From: Alphaproteobacteria bacterium
GTDB taxonomy: Bacteria; Pseudomonadota; Alphaproteobacteria; Rhizobiales; Amorphaceae
Length of the DNA: 36,980 nucleotides
Direction: 5' to 3'
Assembly: GCA_030431335.1 (NCBI GenBank)
Contig: JAUIJH010000036.1
Coordinates: forward strand, 1 to 36,980
The notes under the pieces: model-generated
The model's input: only the letters and a program-made list of their open reading frames with translations
What the model was told of the DNA's origin: nothing
Databases searched by the model: none
Made by a program: the position numbers and the translations under genes
Shown here: one piece after another, positions 14,968-22,945 of the stretch
How the letters are laid out: the number at the start of each line of letters is the position of its first letter
How positions within the stretch are numbered: position 1 is the first letter of the stretch

Positions 14968-15657
14968 ATGATCGTCCACCAACACCCGTTCCTGGCGCCG
15001 TGTCGCTTCGCCCGGCTCGTCCTCGCCGAGCACGCCATCGAGGCGGAACTGGTGGTGGAGCCCTTCTGGGACGCGCGGCCGCAGTTCGTGGCCGTCAATC
15101 CCGCGCTCAAGCTGCCGATGGCCTATGACGGCGAGCGCGACCCGCTGTGCGGCGCGGAAGTGCTGATGGAATACGTCGACGAGCGCTACGGCGAGGCGCG
15201 GCCGGCGCACCGGCTGATGCCCTCCGACCCGTTCCAGCGCGCCGAGGTGCGCCGGCTCGTCTACTGGTTCACCCAGAAGTTCGAGGAGGAGGTCGCCGGC
15301 CCCCTCGTCACCGAGCGCATCCTCAAGATCGAGATGCCCTCCAAGCGCGGCGGCGGGGCGCCCGATTCGGCGGCGCTGCGCATCGCGCGCCAGAACGTCG
15401 TCGCCCACTTCCACTATCTCGGCTCGCTCGCCATCGGGCGCAAATGGATCGCCGGCGACAGCTTCACCTTCGCCGACCTCGCGGCGGCCGCGGCGCTGTC
15501 CGTGGTCGACTATCTCGGCGAGGCGCCCTGGGGCGCCGACCCCGCGGTCAAGGCCTGGTACCAGAAGCTGAAATCGCGCCCCTCCTTCCGGCCCCTGCTC
15601 TCGGACAAGGCGCGGCTCGTCGCCCCGTCGCCCCATTATGCCGACCTCGATTTCTGA
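14968..15657 (+). CDS. fzlA: FzlA-like glutathione S-transferase-fold division protein
   Basis: A 229-residue protein with an N-terminal thioredoxin-like half (HPFLAPCRFARLVLAEHAIE, NPALKLPMAYD) and an all-helical GST C-terminal half (residues about 85-215). The ending, KSRPSFRPLLSDK then PHYADLDF, and the motifs YWFTQKFEEEV and ADLAAAAALSVVDYLG match the alphaproteobacterial FzlA family. FzlA is a GST homologue that binds FtsZ and supports constriction in Caulobacter. The gene overlaps queG by 20 nt, a gene order common in this class. Identification as FzlA rather than a metabolic GST rests on these motifs and the neighbour. Confidence 0.78.
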   Translation: MIVHQHPFLAPCRFARLVLAEHAIEAELVVEPFWDARPQFVAVNPALKLPMAYDGERDPLCGAEVLMEYVDERYGEARPAHRLMPSDPFQRAEVRRLVYWFTQKFEEEVAGPLVTERILKIEMPSKRGGGAPDSAALRIARQNVVAHFHYLGSLAIGRKWIAGDSFTFADLAAAAALSVVDYLGEAPWGADPAVKAWYQKLKSRPSFRPLLSDKARLVAPSPHYADLDF

Positions 15658-16771
15658 CACGGACGCCGCCAAGCGCTTCCTCCTGGCGCAAGCCCGCGAG
15701 GCCGGGTTCGACGAGATCGCCGTTTGCGACCCCGCCGCGATCGGCGCCGACATGGGCGAGCGGCTCGGCGAGGCCCTCGCCGCGGGCCGGCACGGCGAGA
15801 TGGCCTGGCTCGACACCACCCGCGAGCGGCGCGCCCATCCCAAGGCACTCTGGTCGGAGGTCAACGCCGTCGTCCTCCTCGCCCTCAACTATGGGCCGGA
15901 CCACGATCCGCTGGCGGATCTGGCGGCCACCGACCGGGGCCTCATCTCCGTCTACGCGCAGGGGCGCGACTATCACGACGTGATGAAGGGCCGCATGAAG
16001 ACGCTCGCCGGCCAGCTCGTCGCGCGCTACGGCGGCGACGTGAAGGTGTTCGTCGACACCGCGCCGGTGATGGAAAAGCCGCTCGCCCAGGCCGCCGGCA
16101 TCGGCTGGCAGGGCAAGCACACCAACCTGGTGTCGCGCCGGTTCGGCTCGTGGCTCTTCCTCGGCGCGCTGTTCACCACGCTGCGCCTCGCGCCCGACGC
16201 GCCGCACGCCGACCGGTGCGGGCGCTGCCGGCGTTGCCTCGATATCTGCCCCACCAATGCATTTCCCGCGCCCTACAAGCTCGATGCGCGGCGCTGCCTT
16301 GCCTATCTCACGGTGGAAGCGCCGGGCATGATCCCGGTCGAATTCCGCGCCGCCATGGGCAACCGCATCTTCGGATGCGACGATTGCCTTGCCGTCTGTC
16401 CCTGGAACCGTTTCGCAAAGACCGCCCGCGATATGAAGATTGCTCCCCGCGAGGCCAACGCCCCCGCTCCGCTCGCCGAACTCGCCGCGCTGGACGAGGC
16501 GGGCTTCCGCAAGCGCTTTTCCGGCACGCCCGTGCGCCGGCTGGGCCGCGAGCGCTTCGTGCGCAACGTGATGGTCGCCGTCGGCAATGCCCGCGACCAG
16601 CGCCTGGCGCCCACCATCCTCGCCCGCGCCGAGGACGAGGCGCCGCAGGTGCGCGCCGCGGCCGCATGGGCCGCCCGCCGCACGCTGGCGCCCGAGGCGT
16701 GGCGCGCCCTCGCCGCGCGCCGCCTCGCCAGCGAGCGCGATCCGGCCGTCCGGGCGGAGTGGGCGGCATGA
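15638..16771 (+). CDS. queG: Epoxyqueuosine reductase QueG
   Basis: A 377-residue protein. The N-terminal cobalamin-binding part contains the catalytic-type Asp in VDTAPVMEKPLAQAAGIGWQG, with the following GKHTNLVS segment. Two 4Fe-4S ferredoxin motifs follow, CGRCRRCLDICP (from Cys194) and CDDCLAVCPWN (from about Cys247). The C-terminus has HEAT-like helices (RNVMVAVGNARD onwards). It reduces epoxyqueuosine to queuosine, the last step of the wobble-base modification of tRNAs with GUN anticodons. The start lies inside fzlA with a 20-nt overlap and no strong ribosome site, so translation is probably coupled. Its stop overlaps the next gene as ATGA. Confidence 0.96.
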   Translation: MPTSISDTDAAKRFLLAQAREAGFDEIAVCDPAAIGADMGERLGEALAAGRHGEMAWLDTTRERRAHPKALWSEVNAVVLLALNYGPDHDPLADLAATDRGLISVYAQGRDYHDVMKGRMKTLAGQLVARYGGDVKVFVDTAPVMEKPLAQAAGIGWQGKHTNLVSRRFGSWLFLGALFTTLRLAPDAPHADRCGRCRRCLDICPTNAFPAPYKLDARRCLAYLTVEAPGMIPVEFRAAMGNRIFGCDDCLAVCPWNRFAKTARDMKIAPREANAPAPLAELAALDEAGFRKRFSGTPVRRLGRERFVRNVMVAVGNARDQRLAPTILARAEDEAPQVRAAAAWAARRTLAPEAWRALAARRLASERDPAVRAEWAA

Positions 16772-17673
16772 GCGAGCTCGCCGACATGCGCCTGGTGGTC
16801 CTCGGCCTCGGCTACAGCGCCCACGCCTTCGTGCGCACCATCCGCCCGCGCACCGTCATCGGCACCACGCGCTCCCACGCGCGCGCCGACGCGCTGCTCG
16901 AGCGCGGCATCCGCTCCATCCTCGTCACCGGCGAGCACAGCCCCTCGCTGTCGGAGGCGCTGCGCAGCGCCACCCACGTGCTGGTCTCGGCCGCCCCCGG
17001 CGCGCAGGGCGATCCGTTCCTGTTCGACTACGAGCGCGACCTCGCCGCCGCGCCCGACCTTTCCTGGATCGGCTACCTCTCCACCGTCGGCGTCTATGGC
17101 GACCACCAGGGCGCGGTGGTGGACGAGCGCTCGCTGTGCGTCGCCATGAGCGACCGCAACCTGTGGCGCCTCGACGCGGAGGACGCCTGGTTCGCGCTCG
17201 GCCGGCGGATCCACGTGCCGGTGGGCATTTTCCGCCTCGCCGGCATCTATGGGCCGGGCCGCAACACGCTGGTCTCGCTCAGCGAGGGGCGCTCCAAGCG
17301 CATCATCAAGCCGGGCCAGGTGTTCAACCGCATCCATGTCGACGACATCGCGGCGACGCTGGCCGCCTCCGTCGCCCGTCCCGCCGCGCGCTACTACAAT
17401 GTGAGCGACGACGAGCCCGCCCCGCCGCAGGACGTGGTCGCCTACGCGGCCGGTCTGATGGGCGTGGAGCCGCCGCCGGAGATTCCGTTCGAGGAGGCGG
17501 AGCTCTCCCCCATGGCGCGCTCCTTCTACGGCGAGGTGAAGCGCATCTCCAACCGCCGCATCCACGAGGAGCTGGGCGTCACGCTGCGCTATCCCACCTA
17601 CCGGGAGGGCCTTTCGGCGCTCTGGCAGTCCGGCGCCTGGAACCAGCCCCGCCTCCCAGCCGGCGCCGGCTGA
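16768..17673 (+). CDS. SDR-family NAD(P)-dependent epimerase/dehydratase-like protein
   Basis: A 301-residue protein that starts in an ATGA overlap with queG. The N-terminus LVVLGLGYSAHAFVRTI is an extended-SDR nucleotide site (GxGxxA type). STVGVYGDHQG, FRLAGIYGPGRN and NRIHVDDIAATL are typical of the nucleoside-sugar epimerase group. The usual YxxxK pair is not obvious (SDRNLWRLDAEDAW occupies the place), as in the YeeZ-like subfamily often found next to queG. Substrate is unknown. Coupling to fzlA and queG indicates one operon. Confidence 0.85.
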   Translation: MSELADMRLVVLGLGYSAHAFVRTIRPRTVIGTTRSHARADALLERGIRSILVTGEHSPSLSEALRSATHVLVSAAPGAQGDPFLFDYERDLAAAPDLSWIGYLSTVGVYGDHQGAVVDERSLCVAMSDRNLWRLDAEDAWFALGRRIHVPVGIFRLAGIYGPGRNTLVSLSEGRSKRIIKPGQVFNRIHVDDIAATLAASVARPAARYYNVSDDEPAPPQDVVAYAAGLMGVEPPPEIPFEEAELSPMARSFYGEVKRISNRRIHEELGVTLRYPTYREGLSALWQSGAWNQPRLPAGAG

Positions 17674-17783
17674 CCGGGGCCATGCCCGGCGCGGCGTCCG
17701 ATCGGACGTCGGCGATCCGAGCCGAACGCGCGACGGCGCGCCACACAACAGGCCGGCGCAAGGCGTCCCGGCAAGGATCGGGG

Positions 17784-18212
17784 ATGGGAATGAGAGTATC
17801 TTTGCTGGGGTTGGGCGCGGCCGCGCTGCTGGCCGGGTTCGCAGCCCATGCCCTCGCCGCTCCGGCCGCGACGGTGACGCCGGTCGCAAAGGTATCCGAG
17901 ACCATCGCCGGACAGCCGATCACGGCCCCCTCCGGCCCACTCCAGATGACGGTGTCGCACTACGACATCCCGCCCGGCGCCTCGCTCGCCGTGCACCGTC
18001 ACGATTATCCGCGCTACGCCTACGTGCTCGCCGGCACGCTGGAGGTGGTGAACGAGGACACCGGCACGACGCACACCTTCACCGAAGGCGATTTCATTGC
18101 CGAAGCGGTGGGGCAATGGCATTTCGGGCGCACGCTCGGCGACACGCCGGTAAAGCTCCTCGTCATCGACGAGGCGCCGCCCGGCACCGAAAACATCGTC
18201 ATGCCGAAGTAG
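17784..18212 (+). CDS. Exported cupin-domain protein
   Basis: A 142-residue protein. ATG 17784 follows AAGGA by 6 nt. A signal peptide covers about residues 1-26 (LLAGFAAHALA-AP). The mature protein is one cupin barrel with motif 1 as IPPGASLAVHRHDYPRYAYVLAGTLEV, whose two His and following residues would bind a metal, and motif 2 as EGDFIAEAVGQWHFG with one more His. Periplasmic single-domain cupins of this sort have no agreed substrate. It lies 110 bp after the SDR gene and may have its own promoter. Confidence 0.85.
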   Translation: MGMRVSLLGLGAAALLAGFAAHALAAPAATVTPVAKVSETIAGQPITAPSGPLQMTVSHYDIPPGASLAVHRHDYPRYAYVLAGTLEVVNEDTGTTHTFTEGDFIAEAVGQWHFGRTLGDTPVKLLVIDEAPPGTENIVMPK

Positions 18213-18245
18213 GGCCTCGCCCCCGCTCGCGCGCTCAGGCAGGCT

Positions 18246-18821
18246 TCAATGTCTTGCGCGCTTCTTGCCTGGCCCCACCCGCTTGCCCGGTCCCATCCGC
18301 TTGCCCGGTCCCACCGGCGGCCCGCGGTAGCGCAGCGCCGGGGTCGCGGCGGCCATGTCATGGTAGATCGTGACCATGCGGTCCATGAACCAGAGCTTGG
18401 CGCCGACGGTTATCGTCATGCCGAGGAGCGTCGGCCAGACATCGAGCGCGACGAGGCCCCAGACGAGGACCACAACCCCGACCAGGGACACCACGTTGAG
18501 CACATTCGGCACCACGCGGTGCCGCTCGGGGACGGGAACCTTCCCGCGGTTCGACCACAGCCGCTCGCCGAAAACGCCCCGCGTCATCCACGCGCGGTCG
18601 TCCCGCGCGGGGCCGAAGGCGCGCGGGTTCACAAAGATCCACGCGAGCGCGAGCGCGATCGGCGCGAGCGACCACCAGCCGAGCCACTCCCTGCTCCAGA
18701 TCGCGAGCGCCAGGAGCGGCAGGCAGGTGACCCGGGTCCACCCGCTCCAGGGGTTGGCGTGGCGCGTCCAGCCCCTGTCGTCGAGGCCGAAGACGCGCGC
18801 GAGGCGGCTTTCGGCGCTCAT
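18246..18821 (-). CDS. Small membrane protein, probably DUF6653
   Basis: A 191-residue protein with the opening pattern HANPWSGWTRVT, hydrophobic pairs at about residues 34-65 and 108-145, and WMTRGVFGERLW between them. This matches my memory of the DUF6653 family, whose function is unknown. The C-terminus ends in a basic, Gly/Pro-rich tail made of repeated GPGKR units encoded by an 18-bp tandem repeat. Such a tail would probably face the cytoplasm. It converges on the cupin gene with a 33-nt gap. Confidence 0.7.
   Translation of the reverse strand: MSAESRLARVFGLDDRGWTRHANPWSGWTRVTCLPLLALAIWSREWLGWWSLAPIALALAWIFVNPRAFGPARDDRAWMTRGVFGERLWSNRGKVPVPERHRVVPNVLNVVSLVGVVVLVWGLVALDVWPTLLGMTITVGAKLWFMDRMVTIYHDMAAATPALRYRGPPVGPGKRMGPGKRVGPGKKRARH
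18261..18315. repeat. 18-bp tandem repeat coding GPGKRx
   Basis: Two near-identical 18-bp units (18280-18297 and 18298-18315, consensus CGCTTGCCCGGTCCCAYC) and one degenerate unit at 18261-18279. They lie in frame inside the small membrane-protein gene, so copy-number change would lengthen or shorten its basic tail without a frameshift. Confidence 0.85.
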
Positions 18822-18888
18822 GGTCGAGGCCCGCAGCCGCTCATGGGCGAAGCGCGCATGCGCTCATTGGCGAGGCGCGCAGTACGCG

Positions 18889-20157
18889 CTAGCGCAGCTG
18901 TGCGCGCGGCTGCACGGAGGCGATCAACCCCTCCATCGGGGCGACGTCCATCGTGTCGGGGAAGACCACCTCGCCGAGCTGCCGGTTGTCGAGGCCGAGA
19001 TGGTCGCGCAGCGCCCCCTTCAGCAGCCCCCTGAGGTCCATCGTCGGCCTCAGGTCGCGGCCTTCGTAGAGATCGCTGGGCGCGAGGCCCGGCCAGTCGG
19101 CGACGACGCGGCCGCCGGCGACGGCGCCACCCAGCAGCATCGCCACCGTGGCGGTGCCGTGGTCGGTGCCCTGCGAGCCGTTCATGCGCACCGTGCGGCC
19201 GAACTCGGTCACCACCGAGACCACCGTGTCGCGCCACGTGTCGCCCATGGAGTGCTTCAGCGTGCGGATCACCAGGTCGAGATCGCTCAAGGTGCGGCCG
19301 AGCCGGCCGTCCACCAGCTGCTGGCCGCGGTGGGTGTCGAAGCCGGACAGGTCGAGGAAGCCGATGCGCGCGCCGTCGTCGGCGGCCAGCGAGCGGCCCG
19401 CGGCCGTCGCGGCGGCCACCACCTGGCGTCCACGCCCGCCGGCCTGGCCCATCATGTCCATCGCGGTGGAGTTGACCTGCTCGTTGATCTCCATCTCGCT
19501 GCCGGCGACATCCTCCAGGCGCAGGCCGGAGGCCATCGCCTGCGCCAGCACCGGGTCGGTGTGCTCGTAGAGCGAGAACAGCCGCGCGCGGGTGTCGTCG
19601 GACGCGGCGGGCATGCCCGCGGGCAGCCACGTCACGATGTTGGGCGCGCCGCGCATCACCAGCGGCGGGGCCGAGGCGGCCGCGAAGCCGCCCGCACGCG
19701 CGATCATCGAATCGACCGGCATCTGCGCCATCGCCCGCCCCAGCCAGCCGTCGGCATGGTGCGCGTCGGAGGTGGTGCCGTTCTCCAGGATGTCCTGCCC
19801 CTCGAAGTGCGAGCGGCTGCGATAGGGCGTGTGAATGGCGTGCACGAACAGGGCTTCGCCGTTGGCGTAGAGGTCCGCCAGGGTCGGCAGGCGCCGGTTG
19901 AGCGTGAAGAAGTCGTTGAGCGCGAAGCCCGCGTGCTCGCCGTCGTGCGGCATCGCGAAATTGTCACGCACCTCCTCGTAGTGGCGGTCGCCCGTCGGGG
20001 CCACGGCGGCGAGCCCGTCGAGCGCCCCGCGCAGGATGACGACGAGGAAGCGCGGGTCGCGGCCGCTTTGGGCGAACGCGATCTTCGGAATCGATGCCCA
20101 GGCGCTGAACGCGGCCGACCCGGCAAGGAAATTGCGACGCGAAAGGTGGTCAAGCAT
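18889..20157 (-). CDS. DUF1501 domain protein with Tat signal
   Basis: A 422-residue protein. ATG 20157 (or GTG 20160) follows GGAGA. The N-terminus LSRRNFLAGSAAFSAWA is a twin-arginine signal, so it is exported folded. Family marks include FLVVILRGALDGLAAVAP, HAIHTPYRSRSHFEGQDILENG and TEFGRTVRMNGSQGTDHGTA, the alkaline-phosphatase/sulfatase-like superfamily pattern of DUF1501. The specific substrate is unknown. It begins 1-4 nt after the DUF1800 stop, and the two families are a well-known pair in Proteobacteria and Planctomycetes. Confidence 0.92.
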   Translation of the reverse strand: MLDHLSRRNFLAGSAAFSAWASIPKIAFAQSGRDPRFLVVILRGALDGLAAVAPTGDRHYEEVRDNFAMPHDGEHAGFALNDFFTLNRRLPTLADLYANGEALFVHAIHTPYRSRSHFEGQDILENGTTSDAHHADGWLGRAMAQMPVDSMIARAGGFAAASAPPLVMRGAPNIVTWLPAGMPAASDDTRARLFSLYEHTDPVLAQAMASGLRLEDVAGSEMEINEQVNSTAMDMMGQAGGRGRQVVAAATAAGRSLAADDGARIGFLDLSGFDTHRGQQLVDGRLGRTLSDLDLVIRTLKHSMGDTWRDTVVSVVTEFGRTVRMNGSQGTDHGTATVAMLLGGAVAGGRVVADWPGLAPSDLYEGRDLRPTMDLRGLLKGALRDHLGLDNRQLGEVVFPDTMDVAPMEGLIASVQPRAQLR

Positions 20158-20161
20158 CACA

Positions 20162-21550
20162 TTATCTCCGGTGAAACACGGGGCTCATGAGCAAAAGCAC
20201 CAGAGCCTGTTGTTGATCCTCAGCCCGGTCGACGGCTTCGGCCACGAAGGGGTCGAGCGCGTCGCCCATCAGCGCCTTGGCAAGGTCCTGGGCGCGGCCG
20301 ATCTTGGCGTCGCGCCGCGCCAGCTCGCGCGCGAAATCGATGCGCTCCAACAGCGCGTCGCCGCCGAGGAAGGCGTCGTCCTCGCTCGGCCAGCCGGCCG
20401 GCGAGGGCGGGCCCCACACCAGCTGCGCCAGCGCGCGCGCGGCGTTCACGATGCGCCGCGGGTCGTCGATCTCGGCGTTGGTGGCGCGCACGGCGCCGAC
20501 CATGAAGTCGTAGGGCGGCACGGTCTTGGACGGCTCGCCCGCCCACCCGTGGTCGCTCTCAACCAGCACCAGCGCCATTTCGCGCAAGTCCCCGCCCGTC
20601 ACCATGAAGGTGTCGGTCAGCTCCTCGATCAGCGCCTCGGGGGCGTTGTCCGACACGAAATACTTGGCCATTTTCGTGGCGATATGGCGCGCGGTGGACG
20701 CGTGCGTCGCAAGGTCGGGCAGCACCTCCTGGAGCTGAAGCTGCCCGCGCGACTGATAGGTCTTGCCCAAGATGGTGCGCGGGCCGGTCTCGTGGCGGCG
20801 CATGTCGAAGAGCGAGTTGCCGGCGCCGCGCGAGACGCCGCCGGTCCAGCCCGTCAGCGTCTCGGCCAGCGCGATCACGTCTTCCTGCGTATAGCCGCCA
20901 TTGACGCCCAGCGTGTGCAATTCGAGCAGCTCGCGCGCCAGGTTCTCGTTGACCGACGCCGTGCCCCGCCGCCGTCCGATCCGGCTGTTGGGCCCCACCG
21001 AGCGCCAGTTGTCGAGGTAGATCAGCATTGCCGGGTGCGTCGTCGCGGCGGCCAGCATGTCGGAGAAATAGCCCAGCACGTAGGGGCGGATCGCCTCGCG
21101 CTCGAAGTTGCCGGCCAGCACCCGCACCACGGGCGAGGACGCGATCTCGATGGTGAAATGGTCCGACCAGAACAGGACGAGCCGCTCGATGAACGGATCG
21201 TTGGTGGCGACGGCGTGGTCGAAGCGCGCCTCCACCTCGCCGAGATAGGACGCCTGGATGAAGTCGCGCCGCGTGGAGCGGGCGCGGTCGGCCTCGGCGC
21301 GGTCGGCGTCGGTGGCGCCCTTGGCCGCCTCGGCCTTGCGCGTCACCTTGAAGGTCTCGTCCATGTCGCGATAGGTGCCGCCGATCTGCGCGGTCGAGCC
21401 GAGATCGGCCGTGATCAGCGCCGATTCGGGGCGGAAGCATTGCGCGCGCACATATTCGACGGGGTCGGCCTTGATCGCGTCGTAGTCGCCCGGCCGCGGG
21501 CCGAGGCCGAACCGCGTCAACGCCGTCAAAGCACGGGGTCGCATCATCAT
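20162..21550 (-). CDS. DUF1800 domain protein, partner of DUF1501
   Basis: A 462-residue protein from ATG 21550; in-frame GTGs lie just upstream at 21562 and 21559. Family motifs are LTRFGLGPRPGDYDAI, RLVLFWSDHFT, HPAMLIYLDNWRSVGPNS, NENLARELLELHTLGV, GGYTQEDVIALAETLTGW and HIATKMAKYFVSD. DUF1800 proteins are of unknown function and occur with DUF1501. No signal peptide is visible at any candidate start. If the pair acts outside the cytoplasm, it could be carried by its Tat-signal partner (inference). The stop is a few bases from the DUF1501 start, so translation is likely coupled. Confidence 0.92.
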   Translation of the reverse strand: MMMRPRALTALTRFGLGPRPGDYDAIKADPVEYVRAQCFRPESALITADLGSTAQIGGTYRDMDETFKVTRKAEAAKGATDADRAEADRARSTRRDFIQASYLGEVEARFDHAVATNDPFIERLVLFWSDHFTIEIASSPVVRVLAGNFEREAIRPYVLGYFSDMLAAATTHPAMLIYLDNWRSVGPNSRIGRRRGTASVNENLARELLELHTLGVNGGYTQEDVIALAETLTGWTGGVSRGAGNSLFDMRRHETGPRTILGKTYQSRGQLQLQEVLPDLATHASTARHIATKMAKYFVSDNAPEALIEELTDTFMVTGGDLREMALVLVESDHGWAGEPSKTVPPYDFMVGAVRATNAEIDDPRRIVNAARALAQLVWGPPSPAGWPSEDDAFLGGDALLERIDFARELARRDAKIGRAQDLAKALMGDALDPFVAEAVDRAEDQQQALVLLLMSPVFHRR

Positions 21551-21565
21551 GTCCGTCACCACAGG

Positions 21566-21638
21566 TCTCGCGCCACCAGGCGCCTATCGGATCTCGCGCC
21601 ATCAGGCGCGTCGGGTCGCGCCACTCGGCGCCGTCGTC
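21566..21638. repeat. Three imperfect 23-26 bp repeats upstream of the DUF1800 gene
   Basis: Units begin at 21566, 21592 and 21616 with the core TCTCGCGCCAYCAGGCGC. Each unit is itself an inverted repeat (GCGCC and GGCGC across a short centre). They lie 16-88 bp upstream of the DUF1800 start and downstream of the thiolase stop's mirror side, so they could be operator sites, leader hairpins or simple slippage. Confidence 0.6.
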
Positions 21639-21708
21639 TCGGTCGTCGCGCTGCCGGCAGCCGACCGCGAACCAACTAGCCGGCGTCTCCTGAACCCGTC
21701 CTGAAAGC

Positions 21709-22872
21709 TCAGCGAAGCGCCTGCAGGATCGAGACGTAGTTGGCGACCGCCGCGCCGCCCATGTTGAAAATGCCCGCAAGTTCGGGTCCGTCAAGCTGCA
21801 TGTCGCCCGCCTCGCCGGCCAGCTGCATCGCGCTGATGGCGTGCATCGAGACGCCGGTGGCGCCGATGGGGTGGCCCTTGGCCTTCAGCCCGCCCGATAC
21901 GTTGACCGGCAGGCGCCCGTCCGGCTCCGTCCACCCGTCGAGGACGGCGCGCGCGCCCTCCCCCTCGCCGGTCAGCCCCATCGCCTCGTACTCGATCAGC
22001 TCGGCGATGGTAAAACAATCGTGCGTCTCCACAAAGGAGAGATCCGCGAGCGCCAGCCCCGCCTCCCCCAGCGCGCGCCGCCACGCCTCGCCGCACCCCT
22101 CGAAGCGCACCACGTCGCGCTTCGACATCGGCAGGAAATCCTGCACGTGGGCCGCGGCGCGGAAGGCGACGGCCTTGGGCCGGCCGAGCGCCGTGCCGAG
22201 ATCGGTCAGCACCACCGCCGCCGCCCCGTCCGACACCAGCGAGCAATCGGTGCGCTTCAGCGGGCCGGCGACATACGGGTTCTTCTCGCTCTCGGTGCGG
22301 CAGAACTCGTAGCCGAGATCCTTGCGCATCTGCGCGTAGGGGTTCTTCACCCCGTTGCGGTGGTTCTTGGCGGCGATGCGGGCGAGCGCGTCCGACTGGT
22401 CGCCGTAGCGCTGGAAATAAAGCTCCGCGATGCGCCCGAACACGCCCGCGAACCCGGCCGGAATGTCCCCGTCCTCCGGCAGGTAGGAGGCGCGCAAGAG
22501 GTTTTCGCCGATCTGCGGCCCCGGCGTCGTGGTCATCTGCTCCACGCCCACCACCAGCACGAAGCGCGCTGTCTTCGCCGCGATGGATTTCAGCCCCTGG
22601 TGGATCGCGCCGGAACCGGTGGCGCAGGCGTTTTCCACGCGCGTCGCCGGCTTGAAGCGCAGCCGGTCGTCCGCCTGCAGCACCAGGGCGGCGGTAAAAT
22701 CCTGCGCGCTGAAACCGGCGTTGAAGTGGCCGAGCACGATCTCGTCCACTTCCTCCGGCCCGATGCCGGCGTCCGCCATCGCCTCACGCGCGACGCGGAC
22801 CACCAGCGTCTCCACCGTTTCGCCGGCCAGCTTGCCGAAGGGCGTGTGCGCCCAGCCCACCATCGCCGCCAT
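21709..22872 (-). CDS. SCP-x-type thiolase (acetyl-CoA acetyltransferase family)
   Basis: A 387-residue protein. ATG 22872 has GGGAGG 7 nt upstream. The nucleophile Cys is in RVENACATGSGAIHQG, the His pair in VETHDCFTIAE and KAKGHPIGATGVS, and the chain ends GGAAVANYVSIL. The HDCFT motif places it in the SCP2/SCP-x thiolase branch rather than the AtoB/PhaA branch. Members cleave or condense 3-oxoacyl-CoA in the breakdown of branched-chain acids, sterol side chains or aromatics; the substrate here is not evident. It is the last gene of the synthetase-SDR-thiolase operon, 73 nt after the SDR stop. The DUF35 OB-fold partner gene often found next to such thiolases is not seen here. Confidence 0.92.
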   Translation of the reverse strand: MAAMVGWAHTPFGKLAGETVETLVVRVAREAMADAGIGPEEVDEIVLGHFNAGFSAQDFTAALVLQADDRLRFKPATRVENACATGSGAIHQGLKSIAAKTARFVLVVGVEQMTTTPGPQIGENLLRASYLPEDGDIPAGFAGVFGRIAELYFQRYGDQSDALARIAAKNHRNGVKNPYAQMRKDLGYEFCRTESEKNPYVAGPLKRTDCSLVSDGAAAVVLTDLGTALGRPKAVAFRAAAHVQDFLPMSKRDVVRFEGCGEAWRRALGEAGLALADLSFVETHDCFTIAELIEYEAMGLTGEGEGARAVLDGWTEPDGRLPVNVSGGLKAKGHPIGATGVSMHAISAMQLAGEAGDMQLDGPELAGIFNMGGAAVANYVSILQALR

Positions 22873-22945
22873 GGACGTGCCTCCCCGCTCGCGTACCCCA
22901 AATGGGTAGGCGCGGCGGGGTCGGCTTGCAACTGGCGTGCGTCGT

